DNA of 64,000 bases from Paenibacillus polygoni (GTDB taxonomy: Bacteria > Bacillota > Bacilli > Paenibacillales > Paenibacillaceae). The DNA lies in NCBI RefSeq assembly GCF_030263935.1, contig NZ_CP127162.1, positions 386,001 to 450,000 on the forward strand, in the 5' to 3' direction. The notes below the pieces were generated by a model, which was not told the DNA's origin, did no database searches, and was given only the letters and a program-made list of their open reading frames with translations. Both the position numbers and the translations under genes were made by a program. Position 1 is the first letter of the stretch. Every line of letters starts with the position of its first letter. Below, in pieces: positions 18,125 through 26,447 of the stretch.

Positions 18125-18152
18125 TTTCAATTAACCTGAGAATTGCTATATT
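18125..18152 (+). promoter_or_regulatory. Possible promoter of the serine dehydratase operon
   Basis: TTTCAA (18125-18130), 16-bp spacer, TATATT (18147-18152), just before the leader hairpin. Confidence 0.35.
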
Positions 18153-18178
18153 GGTAAGTGGCGAAACATTCAAACACC

Positions 18179-18220
18179 AAGGACAGAGAAGAGTGATATG
18201 ATCTTCTTCTGTCCTTTTTT
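18179..18220 (+). terminator. Leader hairpin (terminator or attenuator) before sdaAB
   Basis: AAGGACAGAGAAGA pairs with TCTTCTTCTGTCCTT (one mismatch), followed by TTTTTT. It lies between the likely promoter and the start codon, so it could attenuate the operon; it could also end the dead upstream gene. Confidence 0.6.
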
Positions 18221-18289
18221 GCGGGAGATTGCAGGTCGTTTGTTCCTATGGTCTTCACGTGTAATACATGCACCTTGGGGGAGTACAAC

Positions 18290-18967
18290 ATGAGATTTAA
18301 AGACGTTTTTTCTATTATCGGACCCGCAATGACGGGACCGTCGAGTTCCCATACCGCAGGAGCGGTTAAGCTTGGACGAATTGCTCGGCAGTGGCTTGGG
18401 GAACAACCTGCTGAAGCAAAAATGACGTTATATGGTTCTTTTGCGGATACATATCAAGGTCATGGTACCGATCTAGCTCTTCTAAGCGGTCTAATGGATA
18501 TGGCTACCGATGATCCCCGTATCCCTGATGCAGAAGAGTGGGCAGAGAAGCTTGGCATGCAGTACGAGATTGTGACAAGCGGACTTCCTGCTGCCCATCC
18601 CAATACAGTGAAATTTGAATTAAAGGTACATGATCAGATCTGTTCCATGATGGGAGCTTCGATTGGAGGCGGCAGCGTTGTCGTATCTCATCTTAATGAT
18701 TTCCGAGTACAGCTGACGGGGGATTTCCCTGCGCTGGTCCTTCGCCATCTTGATAAAGCAGGGGTCATTGCTTCTGTTACTTCCATCATCAGTGAGTCGG
18801 GAGTTAACATTGGCTTTATGCAGGTAGACCGAAAAGCACGAGAGGGCGAAGCATTAACTGCGATGGAGCTGGATACCGTTCCTTGTTCTGAGGTGCTGAC
18901 AAAACTTATTCAGCTTCCACATGTGCTGGATTGTAAAGTAATCGATTTGAAAAAGGGGCTAATATAA
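18290..18967 (+). CDS. sdaAB: L-serine dehydratase, beta subunit
   Basis: A 225-residue protein starting MRFKDVFSIIGPAMTGPSSS, the classical beta-subunit N-terminus, with an ACT domain at the C-terminus (about 150-225: ALVLRHLDKAGVIASVTSII). With the alpha subunit it forms the iron-sulfur enzyme that deaminates L-serine to pyruvate and ammonia. GGGGGAG lies seven bases before ATG 18290; an earlier ATG at 18248 lacks such a site. The alpha-subunit gene starts two bases after the stop. Confidence 0.95.
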   Translation: MRFKDVFSIIGPAMTGPSSSHTAGAVKLGRIARQWLGEQPAEAKMTLYGSFADTYQGHGTDLALLSGLMDMATDDPRIPDAEEWAEKLGMQYEIVTSGLPAAHPNTVKFELKVHDQICSMMGASIGGGSVVVSHLNDFRVQLTGDFPALVLRHLDKAGVIASVTSIISESGVNIGFMQVDRKAREGEALTAMELDTVPCSEVLTKLIQLPHVLDCKVIDLKKGLI

Positions 18968-18969
18968 GG

Positions 18970-19893
18970 ATGCGTTTTAAACATCTAAGAGAACTTCATG
19001 CCATTTGTACCGAAGAAAACAAGACACTTGGCACCTTAATGATTGAAGAACAAGTGAAGGAAACAGGCACTTCTGAGACAGAAGTAGTTCAGCAAATGGC
19101 TGATTATTACGAGATTATGAAACAAGCTGTTCATAAAGGAATGACGGAAGATACAACTTCCCGCAGCGGTCTCACTGGCGGGGATGGTCAGCGTGTTCGC
19201 GACTATTTACAAAATAACCAAAGTTGTTCGGGCGATGCTTCCGCTCTTGCCATGGCATATGCACTCGGTGTATCTGAAGTGAATGCATCCATGGGGCGAA
19301 TTGTTGCGACTCCTACAGCCGGCTCGGCTGGAATTATTCCAGGTGTGTTTCTTAGTGCACAAGAACGGTTTGGCTGGAGCGATGAACATATGGTGAATGG
19401 ACTGTTTTGTGCCGGTGCGATTGGATATGTGATTGCGAATAACTCCTTTATTTCAGGCGCAGAAGGAGGTTGCCAGGCAGAAGTGGGTTCGGCTATCGGA
19501 ATGGCAGCCGGTGCGATGGTGGAGCTGCGCGGAGGAACTCCTGAGCAGGTTGTTCATGCGGTAGGGATTGCGCTGAAGAACACACTGGGACTGATCTGTG
19601 ATCCAGTAGCAGGACTTGTTGAGATCCCTTGTATTGTTCGTAATGGCTTAGGTGCAGTAACTGCACTGGCGGCCGCAGATATGGCACTGGCAGGAGTAAG
19701 AAGTGCAATACCTTCAGATGAAGTGATCGATGTGATGCTGGAAGTGGGAAGTGCGATGCCAAGTCGTCACCGAGAAACTGCGCAAGGCGGTCTTGCTCAA
19801 ACGCCGACAGGTCGGAAGATCGCTGAAAATTTAGCTAAGCCCAAGAAAACAACACAAGACAGAGAAGTTAGCTCTAAAGAAAACAATCAATAA
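18970..19893 (+). CDS. sdaAA: L-serine dehydratase, alpha subunit
   Basis: A 307-residue catalytic subunit: SGLTGGDGQRV near residue 65, PTAGSAGIIPGV near 120, and cysteines suited to the [4Fe-4S] cluster (FCAGAIGYVIANNSFISGAE; CDPVAGLVEIPCIVRN). It is cotranscribed with sdaAB. The tail after ETAQGGLAQTPTG is a short charged extension. A strong terminator follows. Confidence 0.95.
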   Translation: MRFKHLRELHAICTEENKTLGTLMIEEQVKETGTSETEVVQQMADYYEIMKQAVHKGMTEDTTSRSGLTGGDGQRVRDYLQNNQSCSGDASALAMAYALGVSEVNASMGRIVATPTAGSAGIIPGVFLSAQERFGWSDEHMVNGLFCAGAIGYVIANNSFISGAEGGCQAEVGSAIGMAAGAMVELRGGTPEQVVHAVGIALKNTLGLICDPVAGLVEIPCIVRNGLGAVTALAAADMALAGVRSAIPSDEVIDVMLEVGSAMPSRHRETAQGGLAQTPTGRKIAENLAKPKKTTQDREVSSKENNQ

Positions 19894-19904
19894 GTTGGTT
19901 GACG

Positions 19905-19953
19905 AAAAAAAGCCGGAAAACGAAACGATGAAAGTTTCGTCTTCCGGCTTTTT
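19905..19953 (+). terminator. Terminator of sdaAB-sdaAA
   Basis: AGCCGGAAAACGAAAC / GTTTCGTCTTCCGGCT (one mismatch in 16) with A- and T-runs on both sides; it can also serve the convergent gene. Confidence 0.9.
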
Positions 19954-19989
19954 ATATAGAATTGTTTTGATTCTAACCATAAAGAAAGA

Positions 19990-21012
19990 TTATTTGTTCA
20001 TCAGTTCTCCAAGCAATTTGATCGAGTGGAGTCTCGCTTGATGATCATAGATCGGTGTAGTCATCATGAACTCGTCCGCACCCGTTTGAGCAAGGAAACG
20101 TTCAAGTTGTTCGCGAACACTGTCCTTACTGCCAATCACCGAATAGCTGAGTTGATTTTGGACGATCGCTTTCTCTTGCATGTTCCAATCGAGTTCTTTC
20201 ACCGGTGGCTGCATGAGTCCAAAGCGTCCACGGATCATATTAAGGAATTGTTTTTTATGTGAAGTGGATAAGTAATGAGCTTCTTCATCCGTATCAGCCA
20301 CAAAAGCGTTTAGAGCAACCATCGCATAAGGCTTATCCAGCACTTCAGATGGTCTAAAGCTTGACCGGTAAATATCAAGCGCAGGCAGTAAGTAATCTGG
20401 AGCGAAATGGCTCGCAAAAGAGAATGGGAGTCCTTTTCGTCCGGCAAGTTCTGCACTGAAACCGCTCGAACCAAGCAGCCAAATCGGAATATCTAAGTCT
20501 CGTCCAGGATAGGCATGCACTTGCATAGATGAGCTTGAAGTCGGATGGAAGTAATTCTGCAGTTCTTCAAGACGCTGCGGAAAATCTTGTCCGTCACTGC
20601 CAGGTCCCCGGCGCAAGGCGCGAGAAGTCAGTTGATCAGATCCAGGCGCGCGGCCAAGTCCAAGATCAATCCGTCCAGGAAATAGAGATTCGAGTGTACC
20701 GAACTGTTCGGCAATCACAAGCGGAGCATGGTTAGGAAGCATTACGCCTCCAGAGCCAACGCGAATTCGTTTGGTTCCGCCTGCGATATGACCGATGACA
20801 ACCGAAGTAGCTGAACTTGCGATCCCCGGCATGTTGTGATGCTCTGCAAGCCAGAAGCGGTTATAACCCACTTCATCAGCTAGTTTTGCAATATCCAAGG
20901 AATTTTGTAGTGCCGTCCGGATATCGGAGCCTTCTGTAACGGTGGCTAGGTCAAGGATCGAGAAGGGGATATCTTTTAACGATTTGCTTTGTGTTTGTGA
21001 TTCAGTATTCAT
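19990..21012 (-). CDS. Luciferase-like (LLM) FMN-dependent oxidoreductase
   Basis: A 340-residue single-chain member of the bacterial luciferase-like family: [15 protein letters not shown] at the N-terminus, [17 protein letters not shown] and [20 protein letters not shown] are the hallmark motifs of the YwcH/YhbW group, and [16 protein letters not shown] follows. The family uses reduced flavin and oxygen; the substrate is unknown. AGGAGGT lies seven bases before the ATG. It stands alone between two terminators. Confidence 0.9.
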   Translation of the reverse strand: MNTESQTQSKSLKDIPFSILDLATVTEGSDIRTALQNSLDIAKLADEVGYNRFWLAEHHNMPGIASSATSVVIGHIAGGTKRIRVGSGGVMLPNHAPLVIAEQFGTLESLFPGRIDLGLGRAPGSDQLTSRALRRGPGSDGQDFPQRLEELQNYFHPTSSSSMQVHAYPGRDLDIPIWLLGSSGFSAELAGRKGLPFSFASHFAPDYLLPALDIYRSSFRPSEVLDKPYAMVALNAFVADTDEEAHYLSTSHKKQFLNMIRGRFGLMQPPVKELDWNMQEKAIVQNQLSYSVIGSKDSVREQLERFLAQTGADEFMMTTPIYDHQARLHSIKLLGELMNK

Positions 21013-21247
21013 GTGTGTACCTCCTGTACGCTAGGATTGTTTCTTCCTATATATAAGTCATTTGTGAATATGTAAATCGTAATCTGACTATTATAACATA
21101 AAATATAGATATATATATGTATGTGTGACAGTAGGCTAAAGTAGAGGGGATTTCGGTATTGGTCATTTTATGGAGGGGTATGAACGTTTTACATATCTAA
21201 TACAGTGAAATGATTATAACTGATTTAATAAAAAGGCTTTAGTAATG

Positions 21248-21296
21248 AAAAAAGTCGTCAGTTCTCTCTTGCTACAAAAGAGTTGACGACTTTTTT
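21248..21296. terminator. Bidirectional terminator before the small lipoprotein gene
   Basis: AAAAAAGTCGTCA (21248-21260) / TGACGACTTTTTT (21284-21296), perfect 13-bp arms. Confidence 0.85.
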
Positions 21297-21310
21297 GATC
21301 TATTTCTGTG

Positions 21311-21733
21311 TTATTTTGAATCAATGATTTGAATCTCTTTTGCAGTAATAGTAGGAGGCATGGTATCCAATTGTTCGTTTTCGGCTTTGAAGCGAATTCG
21401 GGAACCCACCTTTATATCTTGGATAGTAACATCCGTTTCGCTGACTTTTTCTAGCCCTAGCCAAAATAGGTCATATTTTTGAGATCTAATGATGTCTTGA
21501 GATGATTGCTCAGTTATCTTGTTTAAATTAGCCGCTATTTCAGAATTATTCAAATCTTCAGTGATTAATATTTGTTTGACAGTAGTTCTTTCATGCTTAC
21601 CTAACACTATGGCTTCCATTGTAAGAGTAGAATCGGTATGTTGCTTTACGCTATCGTTACTTATAGATTCGACATTATGACAGGAGCCAACTAATAGAAA
21701 AGATATGATTAGTACAATAAATACCAAGCGCAT
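21311..21733 (-). CDS. Small lipoprotein, DUF3221-like
   Basis: A 140-residue protein with a hydrophobic signal and lipobox LLVGSC (Cys18). The mature part is an oligonucleotide-binding-fold-like beta domain ending VKVGSRIRFKAEN / PTITAKEIQII, which resembles DUF3221 lipoproteins, where a VGDxVxVW / SxPxxxxAxxI pattern is typical. Function unknown. AAGGAGG lies seven bases before the ATG. It borders the accessory region. Confidence 0.65.
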   Translation of the reverse strand: MRLVFIVLIISFLLVGSCHNVESISNDSVKQHTDSTLTMEAIVLGKHERTTVKQILITEDLNNSEIAANLNKITEQSSQDIIRSQKYDLFWLGLEKVSETDVTIQDIKVGSRIRFKAENEQLDTMPPTITAKEIQIIDSK

Positions 21734-21958
21734 AATCTTACCTCCTTATTAATACAAGTAAAGACGATAGGCAGGTAACAGAAGTTGCGATACTTTCAAT
21801 TTCTTTTAGGTGATGTACAAAACCTATATACTTCATATCCAATTCAGAACAAAACAAAAAACTGAACGTGCGTGCTGATTTGTCATAACGAGTGGTGTCA
21901 TTATATTAGAGTCTAATTTAGACTCATGAGACCTCATTAAGCTAACGGGCAGGATAGC

Positions 21959-22095
21959 GTGGAATACCTGTTATATTTGACCAATTAAAAGTAGTCCACT
22001 TAATAACACCAGACCACTTTTATAGTATTGCAGGAGAACATGGTCTACTTGAAGAACTTTTGGATATTGCGAAAAAATTCAAGATTAACCGTAAT
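21959..22095 (+). pseudogene. C-terminal gene fragment in the cassette array
   Basis: An open stretch of about 45 codons with protein-like composition (FDQLKVVHLITPDHFYSIAG, then EHGLLEELLDIAKKFK), with an in-frame stop directly upstream and no start or ribosome site. It sits just before hairpin A like the end of a cassette gene. Family not recognised. Confidence 0.35.
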
Positions 22096-22097
22096 AG

Positions 22098-22140
22098 AGG
22101 GAGCAGTGAGCAGTTTGCCAGTTGGCAGCTGCTCCCTTTT
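22098..22140 (+). repeat. Array hairpin A, copy 1
   Basis: GGGAGCAG / CTGCTCCC stem with inner TGCCAGTTGGCA, followed by TTTTA. The same hairpin recurs at 28305 and 29328. Confidence 0.7.
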
Positions 22141-22227
22141 ATTATGCAAACCGGCAGGTTATTTTAAAATGAGAATAGAGTTTTAAAATGCTGAGCAAAA
22201 TAAACGAAAAATCCAAAGGTGATCCGT

Positions 22228-22647
22228 TTGAAAATAAAACAAAGCTTATGCATTTTAGTCTTAATCGGTATAGTGTTAGCAAACTCAACTTTAACTTCAG
22301 CATCAAATGCAGGGATTAGTGAAAGAGAAAAACAGCTCGAGGAAGCTCTATTACAACAGTTGCATTCTTCTATAGTGTCAGCACTCAAGAGTATTTACAA
22401 AACAGAATATATTATGATTGGATGCAAACAAATTTCTTCAATAAATTCACTTGTCACACTTAAAAATAAAGATAAAGAAAGCAAAAGCATAAGTGCAGAT
22501 GCAATGCACGGAGGAAAATACTTTGAACTGACCATTAGCTTATGTGATGTAGGACCAGAAGAGGACTATGTTGAACTGTACTTCAAGAATGATACTGCAG
22601 GGGCTAATTACTATCTGGTACACTATAAAATCACACCTAAAGACTGA
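22228..22647 (+). CDS. Exported DUF3888-type protein
   Basis: A protein of about 139 residues starting at TTG 22228 (AAAGGTG seven bases upstream; GTG at 22219 is too close). It has a signal peptide (KIKQSLCILVLIGIVLANST, cut near LTSAS). The mature part resembles DUF3888 secreted proteins of Bacillus (EEALLQQLHSSIVSALKSIY and a C-terminal VELYFKNDTAGANYYLVHYK). Function unknown. Its stop codon TGA is the first part of the array palindrome (TGAACTAAC), so the gene ends exactly at a cassette boundary. Confidence 0.65.
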   Translation: MKIKQSLCILVLIGIVLANSTLTSASNAGISEREKQLEEALLQQLHSSIVSALKSIYKTEYIMIGCKQISSINSLVTLKNKDKESKSISADAMHGGKYFELTISLCDVGPEEDYVELYFKNDTAGANYYLVHYKITPKD

Positions 22648-22683
22648 ACTAACTAAAGACTGAACTAACGAAAAAACGATAGT
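22646..22683 (+). repeat. Array palindrome S1 (degenerate right arm)
   Basis: GAACTAACG-AAAAAA-CGATAGT (22662-22683), preceded by an extra left half produced by a 16-bp tandem duplication of TAAAGACTGAACTAAC. Confidence 0.7.
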
Positions 22684-22745
22684 GGAGGGGCTTGAACATA
22701 GAAGTTCCTTTTTTCCATGTTAAATCTCATAAGAGGAGTGATTTC

Positions 22746-23207
22746 ATGACCAAATATACTTGTCCATGTTGTGGGTATAAAACTCTTGATGAAGAACCAC
22801 CTGGAACATATGAGACTTGCGATGTTTGTAATTGGCAAGAGGATGCTGTAATGAATGAAAACCCAGATTATTGGGGCGGTGCGAATGCAGTATGTTTGAG
22901 GCAAGCACAAAGAAACTTTATGAAATTTGCGGCTAAGGAAAAGAAATCTTTAGACAACGTAGTTCCAAGAAACGATTACGAACAAGACCCTTCATGGAAA
23001 CCAGTGTGGGAAAATGAAGTAAACCTAGATGAAGCGAAACTTGCGGAAATACAAATCGACGGTAATGTCATAGATAAAAGGTTTCAGGAGTCAATTAATA
23101 TTAATGACTTTTTAGACGCATATACTGAGTTTCTTGAAGCAAAGGGATGGGGCTTTGGTGGTGAAATTAAGCAAAGAAGTACCCAGATTGAAAAACCAAA
23201 ACGTTGA
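22746..23207 (+). CDS. CPCC-type cysteine-rich protein
   Basis: A 153-residue cytoplasmic protein. The N-terminal half is a small zinc-ribbon-like domain: YTCPCCGYKTLDEEPPGTYE then CDVCNWQEDAVMNENPDYWG, the Cys-rich CPCC family. The rest is an acidic helical tail (DFLDAYTEFLEAKGWGFGG). Proteins of this family are frequent as small orphan genes in Bacillus-group genomes. An immunity role is plausible from the neighbourhood but not shown. ATG 22746 has AAGAGGAG upstream. The palindrome S2 follows 31 bp after the stop. Confidence 0.7.
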   Translation: MTKYTCPCCGYKTLDEEPPGTYETCDVCNWQEDAVMNENPDYWGGANAVCLRQAQRNFMKFAAKEKKSLDNVVPRNDYEQDPSWKPVWENEVNLDEAKLAEIQIDGNVIDKRFQESININDFLDAYTEFLEAKGWGFGGEIKQRSTQIEKPKR

Positions 23208-23238
23208 TTTGATAAATGCAATGATAGAACGGAAGTTA

Positions 23239-23266
23239 TTCAACTAACTGTAAAACGTTAGTTGAA
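23239..23266. repeat. Array palindrome S2
   Basis: Perfect 10-bp arms TTCAACTAAC (23239-23248) and GTTAGTTGAA (23257-23266) around an 8-base A-rich loop. Confidence 0.85.
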
Positions 23267-23273
23267 CGACAAT

Positions 23274-23317
23274 AGCGGCAGACTAAGACCTCATTTATCG
23301 AGTCTTGGTCTGCCGCT
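23274..23317 (+). repeat. Array hairpin C, copy 1 (terminator-like)
   Basis: AGCGGCAGACTAAGAC / GTCTTGGTCTGCCGCT (one mismatch in 16), followed by GCTTCTTTTA; directly next to palindrome S2. Likely terminates the previous cassette. Confidence 0.75.
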
Positions 23318-23667
23318 GCTTCTTTTAATGGATCATTCTAAAATTATCATTGACCACTTGTGGTTTTAATTGATTGAAACTAAAATTGTTTTCTACCAAT
23401 TCTAAAACGCTCTATTTCAACAGCAGAGAAAAAATTATCCTCTCCATATAATATATTGCTTCCAATCTCTTATACGCTATGCATATGCAAGAGGAACTAA
23501 AAGGTATATGCAAAAACGCTACCGTGAGAATAATTATACAATGGTCATTATGGCTACGGACAAAGAAACAGATACATCAATGGCAACTGAAAAAATTATG
23601 AGAAAAATAATAATGGGGAAAGACCGAAGCTAAATAAAAGCGATTGGTAATAGGAAGGGATCATATT
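23318..23667 (+). other. Cassette leader before the Imm44-like gene
   Basis: 350 bp with no firm gene. An open stretch 23508-23633 (41 codons from an ATG, MQKRYRENNYTMVIMATDKE ...) has protein-like sequence but only a weak ribosome site; upstream codons stay open, so it is more likely the end of a lost gene. The duplicate of this stretch lies at 25010-25359. Confidence 0.35.
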
Positions 23668-24060
23668 ATGGAATTTTACTTCACTGGAGAAATTATGGAG
23701 GATGTAGAAAAGGCCTATTCTGAGATCGAGAATATTGTTTTAAAAAAATTAAATACATCACTAAACTCACAGGATTACGGTCCTGGCTTAAAAATATTGG
23801 GGATAATTTTTATGATCGCAAGTGATGAGCTTGTTGAAGAGGGTCTTTTTAATGAAAAAATAACTTACTTGAAGAAAGATAAGGACTCTGATATTCGTCT
23901 GAGAATTGATCATGCGACTTTTAGGGAAGTTGATCTTGATTCTCAAATAAGGTTACTAGTCGATAATTTGATTAGAGCTGTTAGAGAAATAAAGAAGAAA
24001 TTTAAAGAGGACTTCGATTCTGAAAGGTTAGCAAAGGATATTGATCGTTTGTTTAACTAA
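23668..24060 (+). CDS. Imm44-like immunity protein, copy 1
   Basis: A 130-residue acidic cytoplasmic protein. FYFTGEIMEDVEKAYSEIEN, a central LKILGIIFMIA core, DIRLRIDHATF, and LVDNLIRAVREIKKKF near the end match the Imm44 family of polymorphic-toxin immunity proteins as I know it. Such proteins bind and neutralise a matching toxin domain delivered by contact or secretion. No toxin gene is nearby, so this would be an orphan immunity gene protecting against toxins of relatives. ATG 23668 with AGGAAGGG upstream. Identical second copy at 25360. Confidence 0.75.
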   Translation: MEFYFTGEIMEDVEKAYSEIENIVLKKLNTSLNSQDYGPGLKILGIIFMIASDELVEEGLFNEKITYLKKDKDSDIRLRIDHATFREVDLDSQIRLLVDNLIRAVREIKKKFKEDFDSERLAKDIDRLFN

Positions 24061-24467
24061 GCTATAATTAATTATGAAATAAAGACAGGTTAAACCACGA
24101 GTGGATTTATTTTATGAATGGATTTTCTTTTATAAATTCTAAAAGCTGCTCTTTCAATCAAAATTTTCACAAATCACTGTAGTCCAACTTAGGTTTAATT
24201 AGAAAAAGTAAGCAACCGATCAACAGACCGGTTGCCTATTCCTGCACCCTAAACGGAGGGCACCGCGAATTACTTTTTCTTTAATTCCTCTCTAGTGTAG
24301 GCATCAGAAATTATCAATTTGCTTATGTGTTCACGCTAGCTTCCTAATCTTCTCTTCTTATTTGATAATTTCATTCACTATAGTTAACTTTCCGTATTAT
24401 AAATGGACTCCCAGCAGAAACTCCTGTACTATTACCTTTTGATTCTAATTGAATGAGGATGATTTTT
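24061..24467. other. Spacer inside the duplicated cassette
   Basis: 407 bp; contains hairpin B (24210-24236) but no coding sequence I can support. The duplicate lies at 25753-26159. Confidence 0.4.
24210..24236 (+). repeat. Array hairpin B, copy 1
   Basis: GCAACCG / CGGTTGC around ATCAACAGAC, preceded by AAAGTAA. Close relatives at 25902, 28228 and 29368. Confidence 0.7.
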
Positions 24468-24638
24468 TTGGCAAGTGCAGCAGTAGTTTTTGCATCAATT
24501 CTTTTACCTATTTTTCTTTATATGTCTTTTTACTTTTTGCTTGATGGGAAACAGCCACAAGCAAGAAGAATATTCATCTCCCTTAGTTTTAGTTTAACAA
24601 TATGGTCGATGGCAATAATTATGATTGCAAAAAATTAG
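24468..24638 (+). CDS. Small membrane protein of the duplicated cassette, copy 1
   Basis: A 56-residue protein with two hydrophobic helices (VVFASILLPIFLYMSFYFLL and IFISLSFSLTIWSMAIIMIA) joined by the basic loop DGKQPQARR. The TTG at 24468 has GAGG nine bases upstream; an ATG at 24453 has no ribosome site, so I use the TTG. The identical protein is encoded at 26160. Function unknown; a membrane partner of the immunity protein or a membrane-acting immunity protein is possible. A palindromic terminator (AAGGTCTATCGACCTT and T-run) follows at once. Confidence 0.6.
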   Translation: MASAAVVFASILLPIFLYMSFYFLLDGKQPQARRIFISLSFSLTIWSMAIIMIAKN

Positions 24639-24660
24639 AAGGTCTATCGACCTTCTTTTT
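24639..24660 (+). terminator. Palindromic terminator of the small membrane gene
   Basis: AAGGTC-TATC-GACCTT followed by CTTTTT. In the second copy this palindrome is the insertion site of the IS1182-type element. Confidence 0.75.
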
Positions 24661-24676
24661 ATATTAGGATCAAAGT

Positions 24677-24855
24677 TTATTTAGATATTTTTAGAGTAGT
24701 TGTGTAATTCCCCAGATGACCAAGATACTCAAAGATTGGCGTGTGACCATATTCTTTAACTACAAATACTTGTCCTGTTATAACATCCTTGTATGTATCT
24801 CTTATCTTGCACTGGCTGGCTTGGATCAAGTTCTAATATCTCATTCCTCCACTAA
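24677..24855 (-). pseudogene. Minus-strand gene remnant in the cassette, copy 1
   Basis: On the minus strand NEILELDPSQPVQDK in one frame continues after a one-base shift as IRDTYKDVITGQVFVVKEYG and then HTPIFEYLGHLGNYTTTLKI, stop at 24677. GGAGG precedes the first part. It looks like a short protein of about 55 residues broken by a frameshift. The same sequence, with the same shift, follows the insertion element at about 27936-28114. Family unknown. Confidence 0.4.
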
Positions 24856-24930
24856 AGGAAAATTCTAGTTATTAACATTAAATAAAAATGCCATTATCCC
24901 TAAAAGTAAAGGGTCTAATCCAAATATTGA

Positions 24931-24958
24931 TTGAACTAACGAAAAAACGTTAGTTGAA
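24931..24958. repeat. Array palindrome S3
   Basis: TTGAACTAACG-AAAAAA-CGTTAGTTGAA; arms match at 10 of 11 positions (G opposite G at position 3). It is the junction between the two cassette copies. Confidence 0.88.
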
Positions 24959-24965
24959 CGACAAT

Positions 24966-25009
24966 AGCGGCAGACTAAGACCTCATTTATCGAGTCTTGG
25001 TCTGCCGCT
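24966..25009 (+). repeat. Array hairpin C, copy 2
   Basis: Same sequence as 23274-23317, in cassette copy 2. Confidence 0.75.
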
Positions 25010-25359
25010 GCTTCTTTTAATGGATCATTCTAAAATTATCATTGACCACTTGTGGTTTTAATTGATTGAAACTAAAATTGTTTTCTACCAATTCTAAAAC
25101 GCTCTATTTCAACAGCAGAGAAAAAATTATCCTCTCCATATAATATATTGCTTCCAATCTCTTATACGCTATGCATATGCAAGAGGAACTAAAAGGTATA
25201 TGCAAAAACGCTACCGTGAGAATAATTATACAATGGTCATTATGGCTACGGACAAAGAAACAGATACATCAATGGCAACTGAAAAAATTATGAGAAAAAT
25301 AATAATGGGGAAAGACCGAAGCTAAATAAAAGCGATTGGTAATAGGAAGGGATCATATT

Positions 25360-25752
25360 ATGGAATTTTACTTCACTGGAGAAATTATGGAGGATGTAGA
25401 AAAGGCCTATTCTGAGATCGAGAATATTGTTTTAAAAAAATTAAATACATCACTAAACTCACAGGATTACGGTCCTGGCTTAAAAATATTGGGGATAATT
25501 TTTATGATCGCAAGTGATGAGCTTGTTGAAGAGGGTCTTTTTAATGAAAAAATAACTTACTTGAAGAAAGATAAGGACTCTGATATTCGTCTGAGAATTG
25601 ATCATGCGACTTTTAGGGAAGTTGATCTTGATTCTCAAATAAGGTTACTAGTCGATAATTTGATTAGAGCTGTTAGAGAAATAAAGAAGAAATTTAAAGA
25701 GGACTTCGATTCTGAAAGGTTAGCAAAGGATATTGATCGTTTGTTTAACTAA
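25360..25752 (+). CDS. Imm44-like immunity protein, copy 2
   Basis: The translated protein is identical to that at 23668-24060, with the same ribosome site and flanks. The duplication therefore doubles the gene dose. No difference has accumulated in this gene, so the duplication is recent or kept uniform by recombination. Confidence 0.75.
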   Translation: MEFYFTGEIMEDVEKAYSEIENIVLKKLNTSLNSQDYGPGLKILGIIFMIASDELVEEGLFNEKITYLKKDKDSDIRLRIDHATFREVDLDSQIRLLVDNLIRAVREIKKKFKEDFDSERLAKDIDRLFN

Positions 25753-25901
25753 GCTATAATTAATTATGAAATAAAGACAGGTTAAACCACGAGTGGATTT
25801 ATTTTATGAATGGATTTTCTTTTATAAATTCTAAAAGCTGCTCTTTCAATCAAAATTTTCACAAATCACTGTAGTCCAACTTAGGTTTAATTAGAAAAAG
25901 T

Positions 25902-25928
25902 AAGCAACCGATCAACAGACCGGTTGCC
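25902..25928 (+). repeat. Array hairpin B, copy 2
   Basis: Same hairpin as 24210-24236 in cassette copy 2. Confidence 0.7.
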
Positions 25929-26159
25929 TATTCCTGCACCCTAAACGGAGGGCACCGCGAATTACTTTTTCTTTAATTCCTCTCTAGTGTAGGCATCAGA
26001 AATTATCAATTTGCTTATGTGTTCACGCTAGCTTCCTAATCTTCTCTTCTTATTTGATAATTTCATTCACTATAGTTAACTTTCCGTATTATAAATGGAC
26101 TCCCAGCAGAAACTCCTGTACTATTACCTTTTGATTCTAATTGAATGAGGATGATTTTT

Positions 26160-26330
26160 TTGGCAAGTGCAGCAGTAGTTTTTGCATCAATTCTTTTACC
26201 TATTTTTCTTTATATGTCTTTTTACTTCTTGCTTGATGGGAAACAGCCACAAGCAAGAAGAATATTCATCTCCCTTAGTTTTAGTTTAACAATATGGTCG
26301 ATGGCAATAATTATGATTGCAAAAAATTAG
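26160..26330 (+). CDS. Small membrane protein of the duplicated cassette, copy 2
   Basis: Protein identical to that at 24468-24638; one silent change (TTT to TTC, base 26228). The insertion element lies in its terminator, directly after the stop codon, so the coding sequence is intact but its 3' end of transcript is now set by the element. Confidence 0.6.
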   Translation: MASAAVVFASILLPIFLYMSFYFLLDGKQPQARRIFISLSFSLTIWSMAIIMIAKN

Positions 26331-26358
26331 AAGGTCTATCGACCTTCTCAGATTGTAG

Positions 26359-26401
26359 ACAAAAGGCATTCGGAATGTATTCATTCTGAGTGCCTTTTGT
26401 C
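26359..26401. terminator. Hairpin at the left end of the IS
   Basis: GACAAAAGGCATTC / ATTCTGAGTGCCTTTTGTC stem; terminates the minus-strand transposase message. Confidence 0.7.
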
Positions 26402-26447
26402 ATTTCTACTTCTTTTCATGAATAAATCAGGTGGAAACCCGCCTGAT

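Larger units (their letters stand above)
21734..22227. other. Left flank of the cassette array with gene debris
   Basis: 494 bp without an intact gene. A perfect palindrome GAGTCTAA-T-TTAGACTC lies at 21910-21926, then a degenerate copy of the array spacer (AAGCTAACGGGCAGGATAGCG at about 21940-21960), an open fragment (next entry) and a hairpin of family A. I take this as the left edge of the array. Confidence 0.45.
23252..24941. repeat. Cassette duplication, copy 1
   Basis: This 1690-bp block recurs at an offset of 1692 bp (then 3259 bp after the insertion element). It begins inside the loop of palindrome S2 and ends inside the loop of palindrome S3. I saw one base difference in the coding parts (T24536 / C26228, synonymous). 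Confidence 0.92.

Noticed and set aside
18090..18200. Possible glycine riboswitch before sdaAB (AAGGACAGAG resembles the 3' end of that aptamer).
   Set aside because: The conserved 5' GGAGAG and internal core sequences are missing; the match is part of the terminator-like stem.
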